From NCBI GenBank assembly GCA_019637195.1, contig JAHBWA010000001.1, forward strand, positions 1-64,000: a stretch of 64,000 nucleotides of DNA, written 5' to 3'. The stretch comes from Labilithrix sp. (lineage in GTDB: Bacteria; Myxococcota_A; Polyangia; Polyangiales; Polyangiaceae). The translations under genes were made by a program, and so were the position numbers. This document shows positions 9,478 through 17,032 of the stretch, piece after piece. Each line of letters starts with the position of its first letter. Within the stretch, counting starts at the first letter, position 1. The notes under the pieces are model-generated. The model did no database searches. It saw nothing but the letters and a program-made list of their open reading frames with translations, and was not told the DNA's origin.

Positions 9478-10268
9478 CAGCCGGCTGCCTTCGCCGGAGC
9501 GCCCGCGGCGCCCTTCTTCGAGCCGTGCTCGCCGAGGAACTGGGAGAGGCGCTCGCGCACGAGCTTCGGGTTGAGGCCGGCCTGGATCGCGAGGACGCCG
9601 GTGAGCGTGAGCTCGCGGAGGAGCGCCTTCTCGCGGACGATCAGCTTGATGCGGCCCGCGATCGGGAGAAACAGGATGTTCGCGACCGCGACGCCGTAGA
9701 TCGTCGCGACGAACGCCGCGGCGATGCCCTGACCGACCGCCGCGATGTCGCTCAGGTTGCTCATCACGTGGATGAGCCCGAGCACCGCGCCGATGATGCC
9801 GACGGTCGGCGAGTAGCCGCCCATCGCCTCGAAGACCTTCGCGCCGTCCTCCCCGTGCTCCTCTTCCTGACCGATCGCGACCTCGAGCGTCTCGCGGAGC
9901 GTCTGCGAGTCGACGCCGTCGACCGCCATCATCAGCGCCTTGCGGAGGAACGGGTCCGACGCCGTCTCGGAGACCTTCTCGAGCGCGAGGATGCCGTCGC
10001 GCCGCGCGCGGTTCGCGTAGTCGACGATCTCGTCGACGATCTTCGCCGGATCGACCTCCGGCTTCTTGAACGTCGAGCCCGCGGCCCTGAGGGCGGCGGC
10101 GAGCGTCGGGAACGGATACTGGACGATGACCGCGCCGATCGTCCCGCCGAGCACGATGAGCGCCGCCGGTCCGCCGACCATCGAGCCGGCGTGGCCGCCC
10201 TCGAGGTAGTTGCCGATGAGGATCGTGAGGAGCGCGAACGCGATCCCGATCAGGGGTCCGGGCTGCAT
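9477..10268 (-). CDS. motA: flagellar stator protein MotA
   Basis: 263 residues, usual MotA length. N-terminal membrane segments (LIGIAFALLTILIGNYLEGG, ALIVLGGTIGAVIVQYPFP) precede the cytoplasmic loop that contacts FliG, and two further helices follow (SPTVGIIGAVLGLIHVMSNL, AAAFVATIYGVAVANILFLP). The C-terminus is charged and ends in an Ala/Lys-rich tail. The start at 10268 overlaps the flbD stop by one base, so flbD-motA-motB form one unit. It acts with MotB in the inner membrane as the torque-generating ion channel. Confidence 0.95.
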   Translation of the reverse strand: MQPGPLIGIAFALLTILIGNYLEGGHAGSMVGGPAALIVLGGTIGAVIVQYPFPTLAAALRAAGSTFKKPEVDPAKIVDEIVDYANRARRDGILALEKVSETASDPFLRKALMMAVDGVDSQTLRETLEVAIGQEEEHGEDGAKVFEAMGGYSPTVGIIGAVLGLIHVMSNLSDIAAVGQGIAAAFVATIYGVAVANILFLPIAGRIKLIVREKALLRELTLTGVLAIQAGLNPKLVRERLSQFLGEHGSKKGAAGAPAKAAG

Positions 10269-10618
10269 CACTCGCCTCCGTCGTCGTCGCGCGAGCCGAG
10301 CCGGCGCGCGCCGAAGCCGAGCTCGTCGTCTCCGACGATGCGCGGCGGGGGCGCGGACGGGTAGCCGGACGGCCGACCGGAGCTCGACGTGGACCGTCGG
10401 CCGTTCGACAGCGGCGGCTGCTGGATGCCGAGCGCCGTGCAGCCGACGCGCGTGCGCGCCGCCACGAACCGCTCGACGACCTCGTCGAGGGTCTCGCGCA
10501 CGATCACCTTGCGATCGCCGAGGAGACAGAGGGTCGTGTCGGGCGTCGACTCGACCCACGCGATGTGGTCCGGGTTGATCGCCACCGTCCGGTGGTCCAG
10601 CCGTGTGAGCTTCAGCAT
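10268..10618 (-). CDS. flbD: FlbD-family flagellar protein with C-terminal extension
   Basis: 116 residues. The first 65 fit the small FlbD family: LKLTRLDHRTVAINPDHI, then VESTPDTTLCLL and KVIVRETLDEVVERFVAA. Family members are usually about 60-80 residues and are linked to flagellar genes next to motA; the exact role is unclear. This copy carries an extra Ser/Gly/Pro-rich then charged tail of about 45 residues. The ATG at 10618 has no Shine-Dalgarno sequence and lies only about 15 bases from a strong sigma-54-type promoter, implying a near-leaderless mRNA. It is divergent from flgB. Confidence 0.85.
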   Translation of the reverse strand: MLKLTRLDHRTVAINPDHIAWVESTPDTTLCLLGDRKVIVRETLDEVVERFVAARTRVGCTALGIQQPPLSNGRRSTSSSGRPSGYPSAPPPRIVGDDELGFGARRLGSRDDDGGE

Positions 10619-10632
10619 CGTCGGAGGTCCGT

Positions 10633-10648
10633 CGCAACCTCCGGGCCA
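10633..10648 (-). promoter_or_regulatory. sigma-54-type promoter for flbD-motA-motB
   Basis: Minus strand TGGCCC-GGAGG-TTGCG. The GG and GC doublets are separated by ten bases, as required, with a single core mismatch to TGGCAC-N5-TTGC. The predicted start of transcription is about 10622, only some four bases before the flbD ATG. A sigma-54 enhancer-binding protein is encoded at 46932. Confidence 0.6.
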
Positions 10649-10706
10649 GCCACTTCCATGACGCTGGCACGTCGCGTGGATGAAGCGTGCTCAGGAGAAG
10701 CACGCC

Positions 10707-11111
10707 ATGGCCCTCATCGACTCCGTCGAACGTCTGCGAGGAGCGCTCGACTACCACCTCTCGCGGCACAACCTGCTCGCGTCGAACCTCGCGCACATCG
10801 ACACGCCAGGCTACAAGCCGGTCGATCTCGAGCGCACGTCCGGCACCTTCGCCGGCGCGCTCCACGTCGCCCTCGAGGCGACGCAGCCGGGCCACCTCTC
10901 CTCGTCGCACGGGGCGCCGGGCGCGGCCTCGGTCGGGCGCGTGATCGAGGACCCCGGCGCCGCCGGCGGCGCCGACGGAAACGGCGTCGATCTCGATCGC
11001 GAGGCCGTGAAGATCGCCACCAACCAGATGCGCTACGACGTGCTCGCGCAGCTCGCCTCGAGCCAGCTCGCGTCGCTCGCCTGGGCCGCCAGCGACGGGA
11101 AGCACGGATGA
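10707..11111 (+). CDS. flgB: flagellar proximal rod protein FlgB
   Basis: 134 residues from the ATG at 10707, chosen because AGGAG lies about ten bases upstream and the family begins near MxLIDSVE. The motif HNLLASNLAHIDTPGYKPVD is the conserved rod/hook N-terminal signature, and the C-terminal helix NQMRYDVLAQLASSQLASL pairs with it. FlgB is the proximal rod subunit, exported by the flagellar type III system. It heads the long rightward operon and overlaps flgC by four bases. A weak sigma-54-like sequence (TGGCAC at 10665, poor -12 part) lies upstream. Confidence 0.93.
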   Translation: MALIDSVERLRGALDYHLSRHNLLASNLAHIDTPGYKPVDLERTSGTFAGALHVALEATQPGHLSSSHGAPGAASVGRVIEDPGAAGGADGNGVDLDREAVKIATNQMRYDVLAQLASSQLASLAWAASDGKHG

Positions 11112-11554
11112 AGACCGGCCCCGTCCGCCCCGGCGTCTTCTCGGCGATGGAAGTGGCCGCCTCCGGCCTCTCGGCCGAGCGCAGCCGCATGAACGTCGTC
11201 GCCGGCAACCTCGCGAACGCGCGGACGACGCGCACCGCCGAGGGCGGCCCTTACCGCCGCCTCGATCCGGTGTTCGAGGCCAAGCCGATCGCGCCGCGGA
11301 GCTTCGATCCCATCCTTCGCAAGGTCGAGACGGTGGAGATGACCGAGGTACGACCCGACACCACGCCGGGGCAGCTGGTGTACGAGCCCGGCCACCCGGA
11401 CGCGAACTCCGACGGCTACGTCGAGTACCCGAACGTCAACGTGGTGACAGAGATGGTCAACATGATGACGGCCTCGCGGGCCTACGAGGCGGGCGTGACG
11501 TCGATCGAGTCGCTCAAGGCGATGGCCCGCGCCGCGCTCCGGATCGGCAAGTGA
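11108..11554 (+). CDS. flgC: flagellar proximal rod protein FlgC
   Basis: 148 residues starting at the ATG that overlaps the flgB stop (ATGA). The N-terminal AMEVAASGLSAERSRMNVVAG and the C-terminal YPNVNVVTEMVNMMTASRAYE are the two conserved FlgC helices, with the typical middle (GQLVYEPGHPDANSDGYV). It builds the proximal rod with FlgB, FlgF and FliE. The gene order flgB-flgC-fliE is the classical one, and the start of fliE overlaps its stop by four bases (GTGA). Confidence 0.95.
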   Translation: MKTGPVRPGVFSAMEVAASGLSAERSRMNVVAGNLANARTTRTAEGGPYRRLDPVFEAKPIAPRSFDPILRKVETVEMTEVRPDTTPGQLVYEPGHPDANSDGYVEYPNVNVVTEMVNMMTASRAYEAGVTSIESLKAMARAALRIGK

Positions 11555-11898
11555 GCGGGAAGATCGACCCGACGGGCGCGGGGAGCCTCGCGGCGACCGC
11601 CGCCGCGATGCGCGAGGACCTGCGGATCGGCGGTGAGCCGGGCGTCGGCATCGGAGGTGCAAAGGACCCCGTCGGCGGCGCGAGCTTCGGGGACATCCTC
11701 GAGAAGACCGCCATGGCGGCGAGCGCCAAAGAGCACGAAGCGGTGGGCAAGGCGGAGGCTCTCGCACAAGGCCGCCTCGACGACCTTCACGGGACGATGA
11801 TCACGATGAAGGAAGCCGACATCTCGCTCAGGCTGGTCGGCTCGGTCCGCGACAAGCTCCTCGACGCGTTCCACGAGCTCTGGAGAATCAATGTCTGA
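11551..11898 (+). CDS. fliE: flagellar MS-ring/rod junction protein FliE
   Basis: 115 residues from a GTG at 11551. The C-terminal half (SFGDILEKTAMAASAKEHEA, LHGTMITMKEADISLRLVGSV and RDKLLDAFHELWRINV) is the conserved FliE helix pair ending near RxKxxxAYxEIMRMxV. The N-terminal 40 residues are Gly/Ala-rich and variable. FliE joins the MS ring to the rod. Its 3' end overlaps fliF by eight bases. Confidence 0.93.
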   Translation: MSGKIDPTGAGSLAATAAAMREDLRIGGEPGVGIGGAKDPVGGASFGDILEKTAMAASAKEHEAVGKAEALAQGRLDDLHGTMITMKEADISLRLVGSVRDKLLDAFHELWRINV

Positions 11899-13546
11899 CA
11901 AGCGCCTCATCGACTCCCTCCCCGCGCCCCTCCGCCCCTGGGCGGCGAAGGCCGCGGCCTGGGTCAAGGGCCTCTCCCGGTCGGCGCGGATCTTCGTGCT
12001 CACGACCACGCTCGCGCTCGCGGCCGTCGGCGGCTTCTTCGGCCTCCGCACGTCGAACCCTCCCTTCGTGGTGCTCTACTCGAACCTCGACCGGGACGAC
12101 GCCGCGGCGGTGGTGGCGAAGCTGAAGGAGATGAAGGTCCCGTACCGCCTCGAGGCGGACGGCGCGATCATCGAGGTCCCGGAGGCGAGCGCGCGCGAGC
12201 TCCGCCTCGAGCTCGCAGGCGGCGGGCTGCCGCGTGGCGGCGCCGTGGGCTTCGAGAGCTTCGACAAGATGCGCCTCGGCGCGACCGAGTTCGAGCAGCG
12301 GATCCTCTACCGGCGCGCGCTCGAGGGCGAGCTCGCCCGGACCATCGGCACCGTCGCCGCCGTCCAGAACGCGCGCGTCCACCTCGTCTTGCCCGAGAAA
12401 TCCGTGTTCGTCAGCCGCAACGAGCCCTCGTCGGCGTCGATCGTCCTCAAGCTTCGCGGCGGCCGCGCGCTCGGCGCCGGCGAGGTCGCGGGCATCGTCC
12501 ACCTCGTGTCGACCTCGGTGGCCGGGCTGAGCCCCGACCACGTCGCGGTCGTGACGACCGAGGGCGCGGTCCTCCACAAGCCGCGCCGCCCGGGCGACGA
12601 CGGCGCCGGCGACGACGATCGCGCCTCGCAGGCCCGCTCGCTCGAGGCCACGCTCGAGGAGCGCGCCCGCTCGATGGTCGAGAAGGTCACCGGGCCCGGC
12701 CACGTCGACGTGCGCGTCACCGTCGACGTCGATCCTGCGCGCGTCGAGCGCGTCGAGGACCACTACGATCCGAGCAAGACGGCGCTCCGCAGCGAGGAGC
12801 GCAACGTCGAGCGGAGCGGCGAGGACGTCCCCGTCGCCGGCGTCCCCGGCGCGGAGAGCAACCTCCCCGGCGGCGCCGCGGCGCGCGCGGCGGGCGCGGA
12901 CGGCGGCGCCCCCGAGGTCGCCGGGCTCGCCGCTGGCGCGACGCGCGACGCGCATACCCGGAATTTCGAGGTCGACCGCGTGACCGAGAAGCGCACGATC
13001 GCGGGCGGCGCGCTGCGTCGCGTCACCGTCGCCGTCGTCATCGACGCCGCGCCCGTCGCGGGCGGCCAGCCCCGCTCCAAGGAGGAGATCGAGAAGATCG
13101 CGAGCCTCGTGCGGAGCGCGGTCGGCTTCGACGAGCGCCGCGGCGACGCCGTCACCGTCGAGGCCGTGCCGTTCCTCGCCGGCGAAGCGCCGGAGGCGGC
13201 GCCGGAGCCGAAGCCGCTGCCCGCCTGGCTCGAGCCGAAGAAGGTCGCGCCGTTCGCCGGCGGCGCCCTGGCGCTCCTGGTCCTCGTCTCGGCGGGCCTC
13301 GTGGTCCGCGCGCGTCGCCGCCGCCGCAAGGTCGCCGCCGCCCTCGCGCTCGCCGCCGCCAAGGAGAAGGCCAGCGCCGAGGCCGTCACCGTCGAGCTCC
13401 TCGCCGCCGGCGCCGACAAGCCCGAGTCGCCGGACGATCTCCGCCGCCTCGTCCGTGAGCGCGCCGCGAGCGATCCGGCGACCGCCGCCCTCGTCGTCCG
13501 CTCCTGGCTCGGTCAGCACGAGGCCGTCCGCGAAGAAGCGGCCTGA
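11891..13546 (+). CDS. fliF: flagellar MS-ring protein FliF
   Basis: 551 residues, normal for FliF. A first membrane helix (IFVLTTTLALAAVGGFFGL) is followed by the ring-building motifs (VVLYSNLDRDDAAAVVAKL, RILYRRALEGELARTI, NARVHLVLPEKSVF). A second membrane helix lies near the C-terminus (APFAGGALALLVLVSAGLVV), and a charged cytoplasmic tail binds FliG. The residues around 280-320 are low complexity (Ala/Gly-rich). FliF is the inner-membrane base of the motor and houses the export gate. Its ATG overlaps fliE; fliG follows after 41 bases. Confidence 0.95.
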   Translation: MSDKRLIDSLPAPLRPWAAKAAAWVKGLSRSARIFVLTTTLALAAVGGFFGLRTSNPPFVVLYSNLDRDDAAAVVAKLKEMKVPYRLEADGAIIEVPEASARELRLELAGGGLPRGGAVGFESFDKMRLGATEFEQRILYRRALEGELARTIGTVAAVQNARVHLVLPEKSVFVSRNEPSSASIVLKLRGGRALGAGEVAGIVHLVSTSVAGLSPDHVAVVTTEGAVLHKPRRPGDDGAGDDDRASQARSLEATLEERARSMVEKVTGPGHVDVRVTVDVDPARVERVEDHYDPSKTALRSEERNVERSGEDVPVAGVPGAESNLPGGAAARAAGADGGAPEVAGLAAGATRDAHTRNFEVDRVTEKRTIAGGALRRVTVAVVIDAAPVAGGQPRSKEEIEKIASLVRSAVGFDERRGDAVTVEAVPFLAGEAPEAAPEPKPLPAWLEPKKVAPFAGGALALLVLVSAGLVVRARRRRRKVAAALALAAAKEKASAEAVTVELLAAGADKPESPDDLRRLVRERAASDPATAALVVRSWLGQHEAVREEAA

Positions 13547-13587
13547 ACGTTGCACCTCGAAGGCGCGAACCCGCCCGGAGACCCCCG

Positions 13588-14556
13588 ATGATCACGAACG
13601 CCGAGAAGGCCGTCCTGTTTCTGCTGTCGCTCGACGAGGAGGTCGCGCGGCCCATCGTCGACGAGCTCGACGAGGACGACATCCGCAAGCTCCGCTCGGT
13701 CGCGTCGACGATGCGCGCCGTGCCGAAGGACGCCGTCGACCGGACCTTCAAGGAGTTCCTCGAGAAGTCGGACACCGCCGTGGCCGTCCCGCGCGGCGGG
13801 CTCCGCTACCTCCGCCGCCTCTCCGCCGGCTCGATCGGCGAGGATCGCGCCCGCGCCGTGTTCGAGGACGGCGTGACGAGCCCGCTGGCGCGCCTCGAGG
13901 CCGCCTCGCCCGAGGACGTCGCCGGCCTCCTCGGCAACGAGCCGCCCCAGCTCGCGGCTGCGGTCCTCTCGATGCTGTCGCCGACGGCGGCCGCCGAGAT
14001 CGTGAGCGCGCTCGGCGACGAGCAGAAGACGCCGCTCGTGAAGCACATGAGCCGGATGAAGCAGCTCCCCGCGAGCGTCCTCGAGGACGTCGCGTCGGCG
14101 CTCGCCGCGCAGCTCCCCGAGCCGGAGGCCACGGCGCTCGTCAGCGTCGACGGCGTCGCCAAGGCGGCCGAGCTGCTCAACGCGTCGTCGAAGACCGCGT
14201 CGACGTCGATCCTCTCGAACCTCGAGGCCGAGGACCCGGACCTCGCCGCCATCGTCCGTCAGGCGATGTTCACCTTCGACGATCTGGCGCGGATCGACGT
14301 CCGCGGGATGCGGACGCTGCTCCGCGAGGTCGCGACCGATCGGCTCACGCTCGCCCTCCGCGGCGCGCCGCAGGCCGTGCTCGACGCGATCTTCCGCGGG
14401 CTGTCGCAGCGCGCGGCCGACCTCATCCGCGACGATCTCGAGAACATGGGCCACGTCCGGAAGACCGACGTCGAGGCCGCCCGCCGCGAGGTCGTCGACG
14501 TCGCCCTGACCCTCGAGGACCAGGGCAAGCTCTCGCTCGGGCGGGAGGAGGAGTGA
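13588..14556 (+). CDS. fliG: flagellar motor switch protein FliG
   Basis: 322 residues with the family's armadillo-like layout. The N-terminal domain starts ITNAEKAVLFLLSLDEEVAR; the middle domain has NEPPQLAAAVLSMLSPTAAA. The C-terminal domain has MFTFDDLARIDVRGMRTLLRE, whose charged residues interact with MotA. FliG joins the MS ring (FliF) to the C ring (FliM/FliN) and receives torque. Its stop overlaps the fliH ATG by one base. Confidence 0.95.
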   Translation: MITNAEKAVLFLLSLDEEVARPIVDELDEDDIRKLRSVASTMRAVPKDAVDRTFKEFLEKSDTAVAVPRGGLRYLRRLSAGSIGEDRARAVFEDGVTSPLARLEAASPEDVAGLLGNEPPQLAAAVLSMLSPTAAAEIVSALGDEQKTPLVKHMSRMKQLPASVLEDVASALAAQLPEPEATALVSVDGVAKAAELLNASSKTASTSILSNLEAEDPDLAAIVRQAMFTFDDLARIDVRGMRTLLREVATDRLTLALRGAPQAVLDAIFRGLSQRAADLIRDDLENMGHVRKTDVEAARREVVDVALTLEDQGKLSLGREEE

Positions 14557-15242
14557 TGGGGGCCGCGCGCCGGATGTCGCCGGTGCCGTGGGCGCGGCCC
14601 GGGGCGCCGCGCGTCTCGGGCCGCCCGTCGTGGATCGGGATGCCGCGCGTCGCGCCGGGCTCCGCCCCGCCTCCGCCGGCGCGCGCGCCGTCGATGCCTC
14701 CGCCCTCGGAGGGCGTCCGGCGACCCTCGCAGTCGATGGTGGCGCCCTCGATCGTCCCGCTGCCCCGGGCCTCGGTGCCGCCGTCGTCGCCGCTCATCCA
14801 GTCGGGCCGCGAGCTCGAGCTCGAGGGCGAGGTCATCGCGCTGCGCGAAGAGGTCGCCCGGCTCGCCGTCGAGCTCGCGTCGGCGCGGGCGCGCGTGCTG
14901 GAGGAGAGCGAGCCCGAGGTCGTCCGGCTCGCCGTGACCGTCGCTGCGCGCGTCGTCGGTCGTGAGCTCGCCACGGATCCGGCGCTCGTGACCGGGTGGA
15001 TCCGCGACGGGCTCGCCACGCTGCCCGGGAAGGAGGCGGTCGTCGCGGTCGCTCCGGACGTCGCGGCCGCGGTCGCGCCCGAGGCGATCGCCGGCGCGGC
15101 GCCCGCCGCTCGGATCGTCGTCGACGCCGGCCTCCGGCCCGGAACGTGCGAGCTCCGCGAGGGCGCGACCGTGGTGCCGATCGGCGCCGGCGAGCGGATC
15201 GCGGCCATCTCCGACGCGCTCGGCGTCGATCGGGAGTCGTGA
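14556..15242 (+). CDS. fliH: FliH-like flagellar export ATPase regulator
   Basis: 228 residues. About 85 N-terminal residues are Pro/Ser/Arg-rich and low complexity. A coiled-coil segment follows (ELELEGEVIALREEVARLAVEL), then a C-terminal domain (EPEVVRLAVTVAARVVGRELA, PALVTGWIRDGLATL) resembling the FliH/V-ATPase subunit E fold. FliH holds the FliI ATPase at the export gate. Assignment rests on this pattern and on the position between fliG and fliI. A GTG three bases upstream of the ATG is an alternative start. Confidence 0.85.
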   Translation: MGAARRMSPVPWARPGAPRVSGRPSWIGMPRVAPGSAPPPPARAPSMPPPSEGVRRPSQSMVAPSIVPLPRASVPPSSPLIQSGRELELEGEVIALREEVARLAVELASARARVLEESEPEVVRLAVTVAARVVGRELATDPALVTGWIRDGLATLPGKEAVVAVAPDVAAAVAPEAIAGAAPAARIVVDAGLRPGTCELREGATVVPIGAGERIAAISDALGVDRES

Positions 15243-15244
15243 CC

Positions 15245-16558
15245 ATGATGGATCTGTCCAGCTACGAAGCCGAAGCCCGCGTCGCGCCGCTCGCGCGCGC
15301 GGAGGGGCGCGTCGAGAAGGTCGTCGGGCTCCTCGTCGAGATCTCCGGGCTCGACGGCGCCGTCGGGCGCGAGCTCGAGATCGACCTGCCCGGCCGGCGC
15401 GTCACGCTCGAGGTGATCGGCTTCCGCGACGGCCGCCTCCTCGCGGCGCCCCTCGGGCCGACTTCGGGGATCGCGCCCGGCGCCCGGGTCCGCCTCCGGA
15501 CGAGCGAGGCCAGCGCCGAGGTGGGAGAGGCCCTCCTCGGTCGGGTGATCGACGCGTTCGGCCGCCCGCTCGACCAGCGGGCCCCGCCGCGCTGCGCCGC
15601 GCGCTCGCCGCTCCACGCGGATCCGCCCGCCCCGTTCGCCCGCCGCCCGATCGACACGCCGCTCGAGACCGGCGTGCGCGCGCTCGACGCGCTCCTGTCG
15701 TTCGGCGAGGGCCAGCGCATCGGTCTGTTCGCCGGCACCGGCGTCGGCAAGAGCACGCTCCTCGGGATGCTCTGCCGCCACGCCAACGCCGACGTCATCG
15801 TCGCGGCGCTCATCGGCGAGCGCGGGCGCGAGGTCGGCGACTTCGTCCGCCACGCGATCGGGCCGGAGAGCCTCTCGCGCTGCGTCGTCGTCGCGGCGAC
15901 GAGCGACGCCCCGCCGCTCGTCCGGGTCCGCGGCGCCCTCCGCGCGACGGCGATCGCCGAGCACTTCCGCAAGCAGGGCAAGCGCGTGCTGCTCGTGATG
16001 GACTCGGTCACGCGCTACGCGATGGCGCTCCGCGAGGCGTCGCTCGCCGCCGGCGAGCCGCCGCTCACGAAGGGCTACACGCCGACCGTCTTCGCGGCGC
16101 TGCCCCCGCTCCTCGAGCGCGCGGGGCGCGACAGCGGACCGGGCTCGATCACCGCCGTCTACACGGTGCTCGTCGAGGGCGACGACATGAACGATCCCAT
16201 CGCCGACACGGTGCGCGGGATCCTCGACGGTCACGTCATCCTCTCGCGCAAGCTGGGCGATCGCGGCCATCACCCGGCGATCGACGTCCTCCGCAGCGTG
16301 TCCCGCGTGGCGCGCGACGTGTCGACCTCGGAGCATGTGGGTGCAGCGGGGCGCGTGCGCGAGCTGCTCGCCGCGTACGAGGAGGCGGCGGACCTGATCC
16401 AGATCGGCGCGTACGTCCCCGGCTCGGACGCGCGGGTCGACGCGGCGCGCACGTTGCATCCAGCCATCGAAGCGCTGCTGCGACAACCTCCTGACGAGGT
16501 CACCTCGCGCGGCGAGACGATCGCCCGGCTCCGAGCGATCGCGGAGAGGTCACGCTGA
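15245..16558 (+). CDS. fliI: flagellum-specific export ATPase FliI
   Basis: 437 residues, standard for the family. Walker A is GTGVGKST (residues 164-171). Further motifs are IGERGREVGDFVR, the Walker B region GKRVLLVMDSVTRYAMALRE and the type III ATPase signature PLTKGYTPTVFAALPPLLER, followed by LSRKLGDRGHHPAIDVLRS. It powers unfolding and delivery of flagellar substrates to the FlhA/FlhB gate. The start is 15245 or the GTG at 15239, which would overlap fliH by four bases like the other joins here. Confidence 0.96.
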   Translation: MMDLSSYEAEARVAPLARAEGRVEKVVGLLVEISGLDGAVGRELEIDLPGRRVTLEVIGFRDGRLLAAPLGPTSGIAPGARVRLRTSEASAEVGEALLGRVIDAFGRPLDQRAPPRCAARSPLHADPPAPFARRPIDTPLETGVRALDALLSFGEGQRIGLFAGTGVGKSTLLGMLCRHANADVIVAALIGERGREVGDFVRHAIGPESLSRCVVVAATSDAPPLVRVRGALRATAIAEHFRKQGKRVLLVMDSVTRYAMALREASLAAGEPPLTKGYTPTVFAALPPLLERAGRDSGPGSITAVYTVLVEGDDMNDPIADTVRGILDGHVILSRKLGDRGHHPAIDVLRSVSRVARDVSTSEHVGAAGRVRELLAAYEEAADLIQIGAYVPGSDARVDAARTLHPAIEALLRQPPDEVTSRGETIARLRAIAERSR

Positions 16559-16560
16559 CG

Positions 16561-16992
16561 ATGAAGACGAAGCAGATGAAGACGATCGGGCGTTTGGTCG
16601 ACATGAAGCGGCGGGCGTCCGACGCCGCGGAGACGGCGCACTCGGCGGCGCACGCGCGGACCCTCGCCGCCGAGCAGGCTCGGATCCTCGCGGACCGGAC
16701 GTGGCTCGCCGCCCTCGACGCCGCGGACCACATCGGCATGGTGTCCGACCTCGAGGACCGCGACGCGCAGATCCGCGGGCTCCGCCGCGCCGTCGACCAG
16801 GCGGAGCTGCGTCACGTCATCGCCCGCTCGGAGGAGGCCGCGGCGCGCGAGGCCATGACCGAGGCGCGCGTCGAGCTCCGGCGGTTCGAGCGCTGGCTCG
16901 AGAAGGCCGTCGCCGAGGGGCAGGCCGAGCAGCGGCAGCGCGAGCGCGTCGCCGAGGACGAGGTCGCCGCGCGGAAGCTGCGCGCCGGATGA
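16561..16992 (+). CDS. fliJ: FliJ-like flagellar export chaperone
   Basis: 143 residues, almost entirely charged helix (KQMKTIGRLVDMKRRASDAA, then RRAVDQAELRHVIARSEEAA and RRFERWLEKAVAEGQAEQ), predicted to form an antiparallel coiled coil like FliJ. It starts two bases after the fliI stop. FliJ occupies the centre of the FliI ring and couples it to FlhA. Sequence conservation in this family is low, so the call leans on length, coiled-coil character and place directly after fliI. Confidence 0.8.
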   Translation: MKTKQMKTIGRLVDMKRRASDAAETAHSAAHARTLAAEQARILADRTWLAALDAADHIGMVSDLEDRDAQIRGLRRAVDQAELRHVIARSEEAAAREAMTEARVELRRFERWLEKAVAEGQAEQRQRERVAEDEVAARKLRAG

Positions 16993-17032
16993 CGCCGCGC
17001 CCGTCCGGTGACGGGCTTCGAAGGAGCGAACC

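Noticed and set aside
10665..10680. A sigma-54-like site before flgB (TGGCAC at 10665)
   Set aside because: The -24 part is perfect, but the -12 part reads GTGGA in place of TTGCA, so I did not list it as a promoter.
11888..13555. A 555-codon open frame on the minus strand opposite fliF, and similar long frames opposite fliH/fliI, flgE, flhA and others
   Set aside because: These are antisense shadows produced by very high GC and few stop codons. Their translations are Arg/Ala/Gly/Asp-rich with no recognisable domain, while the other strand encodes clear flagellar proteins.
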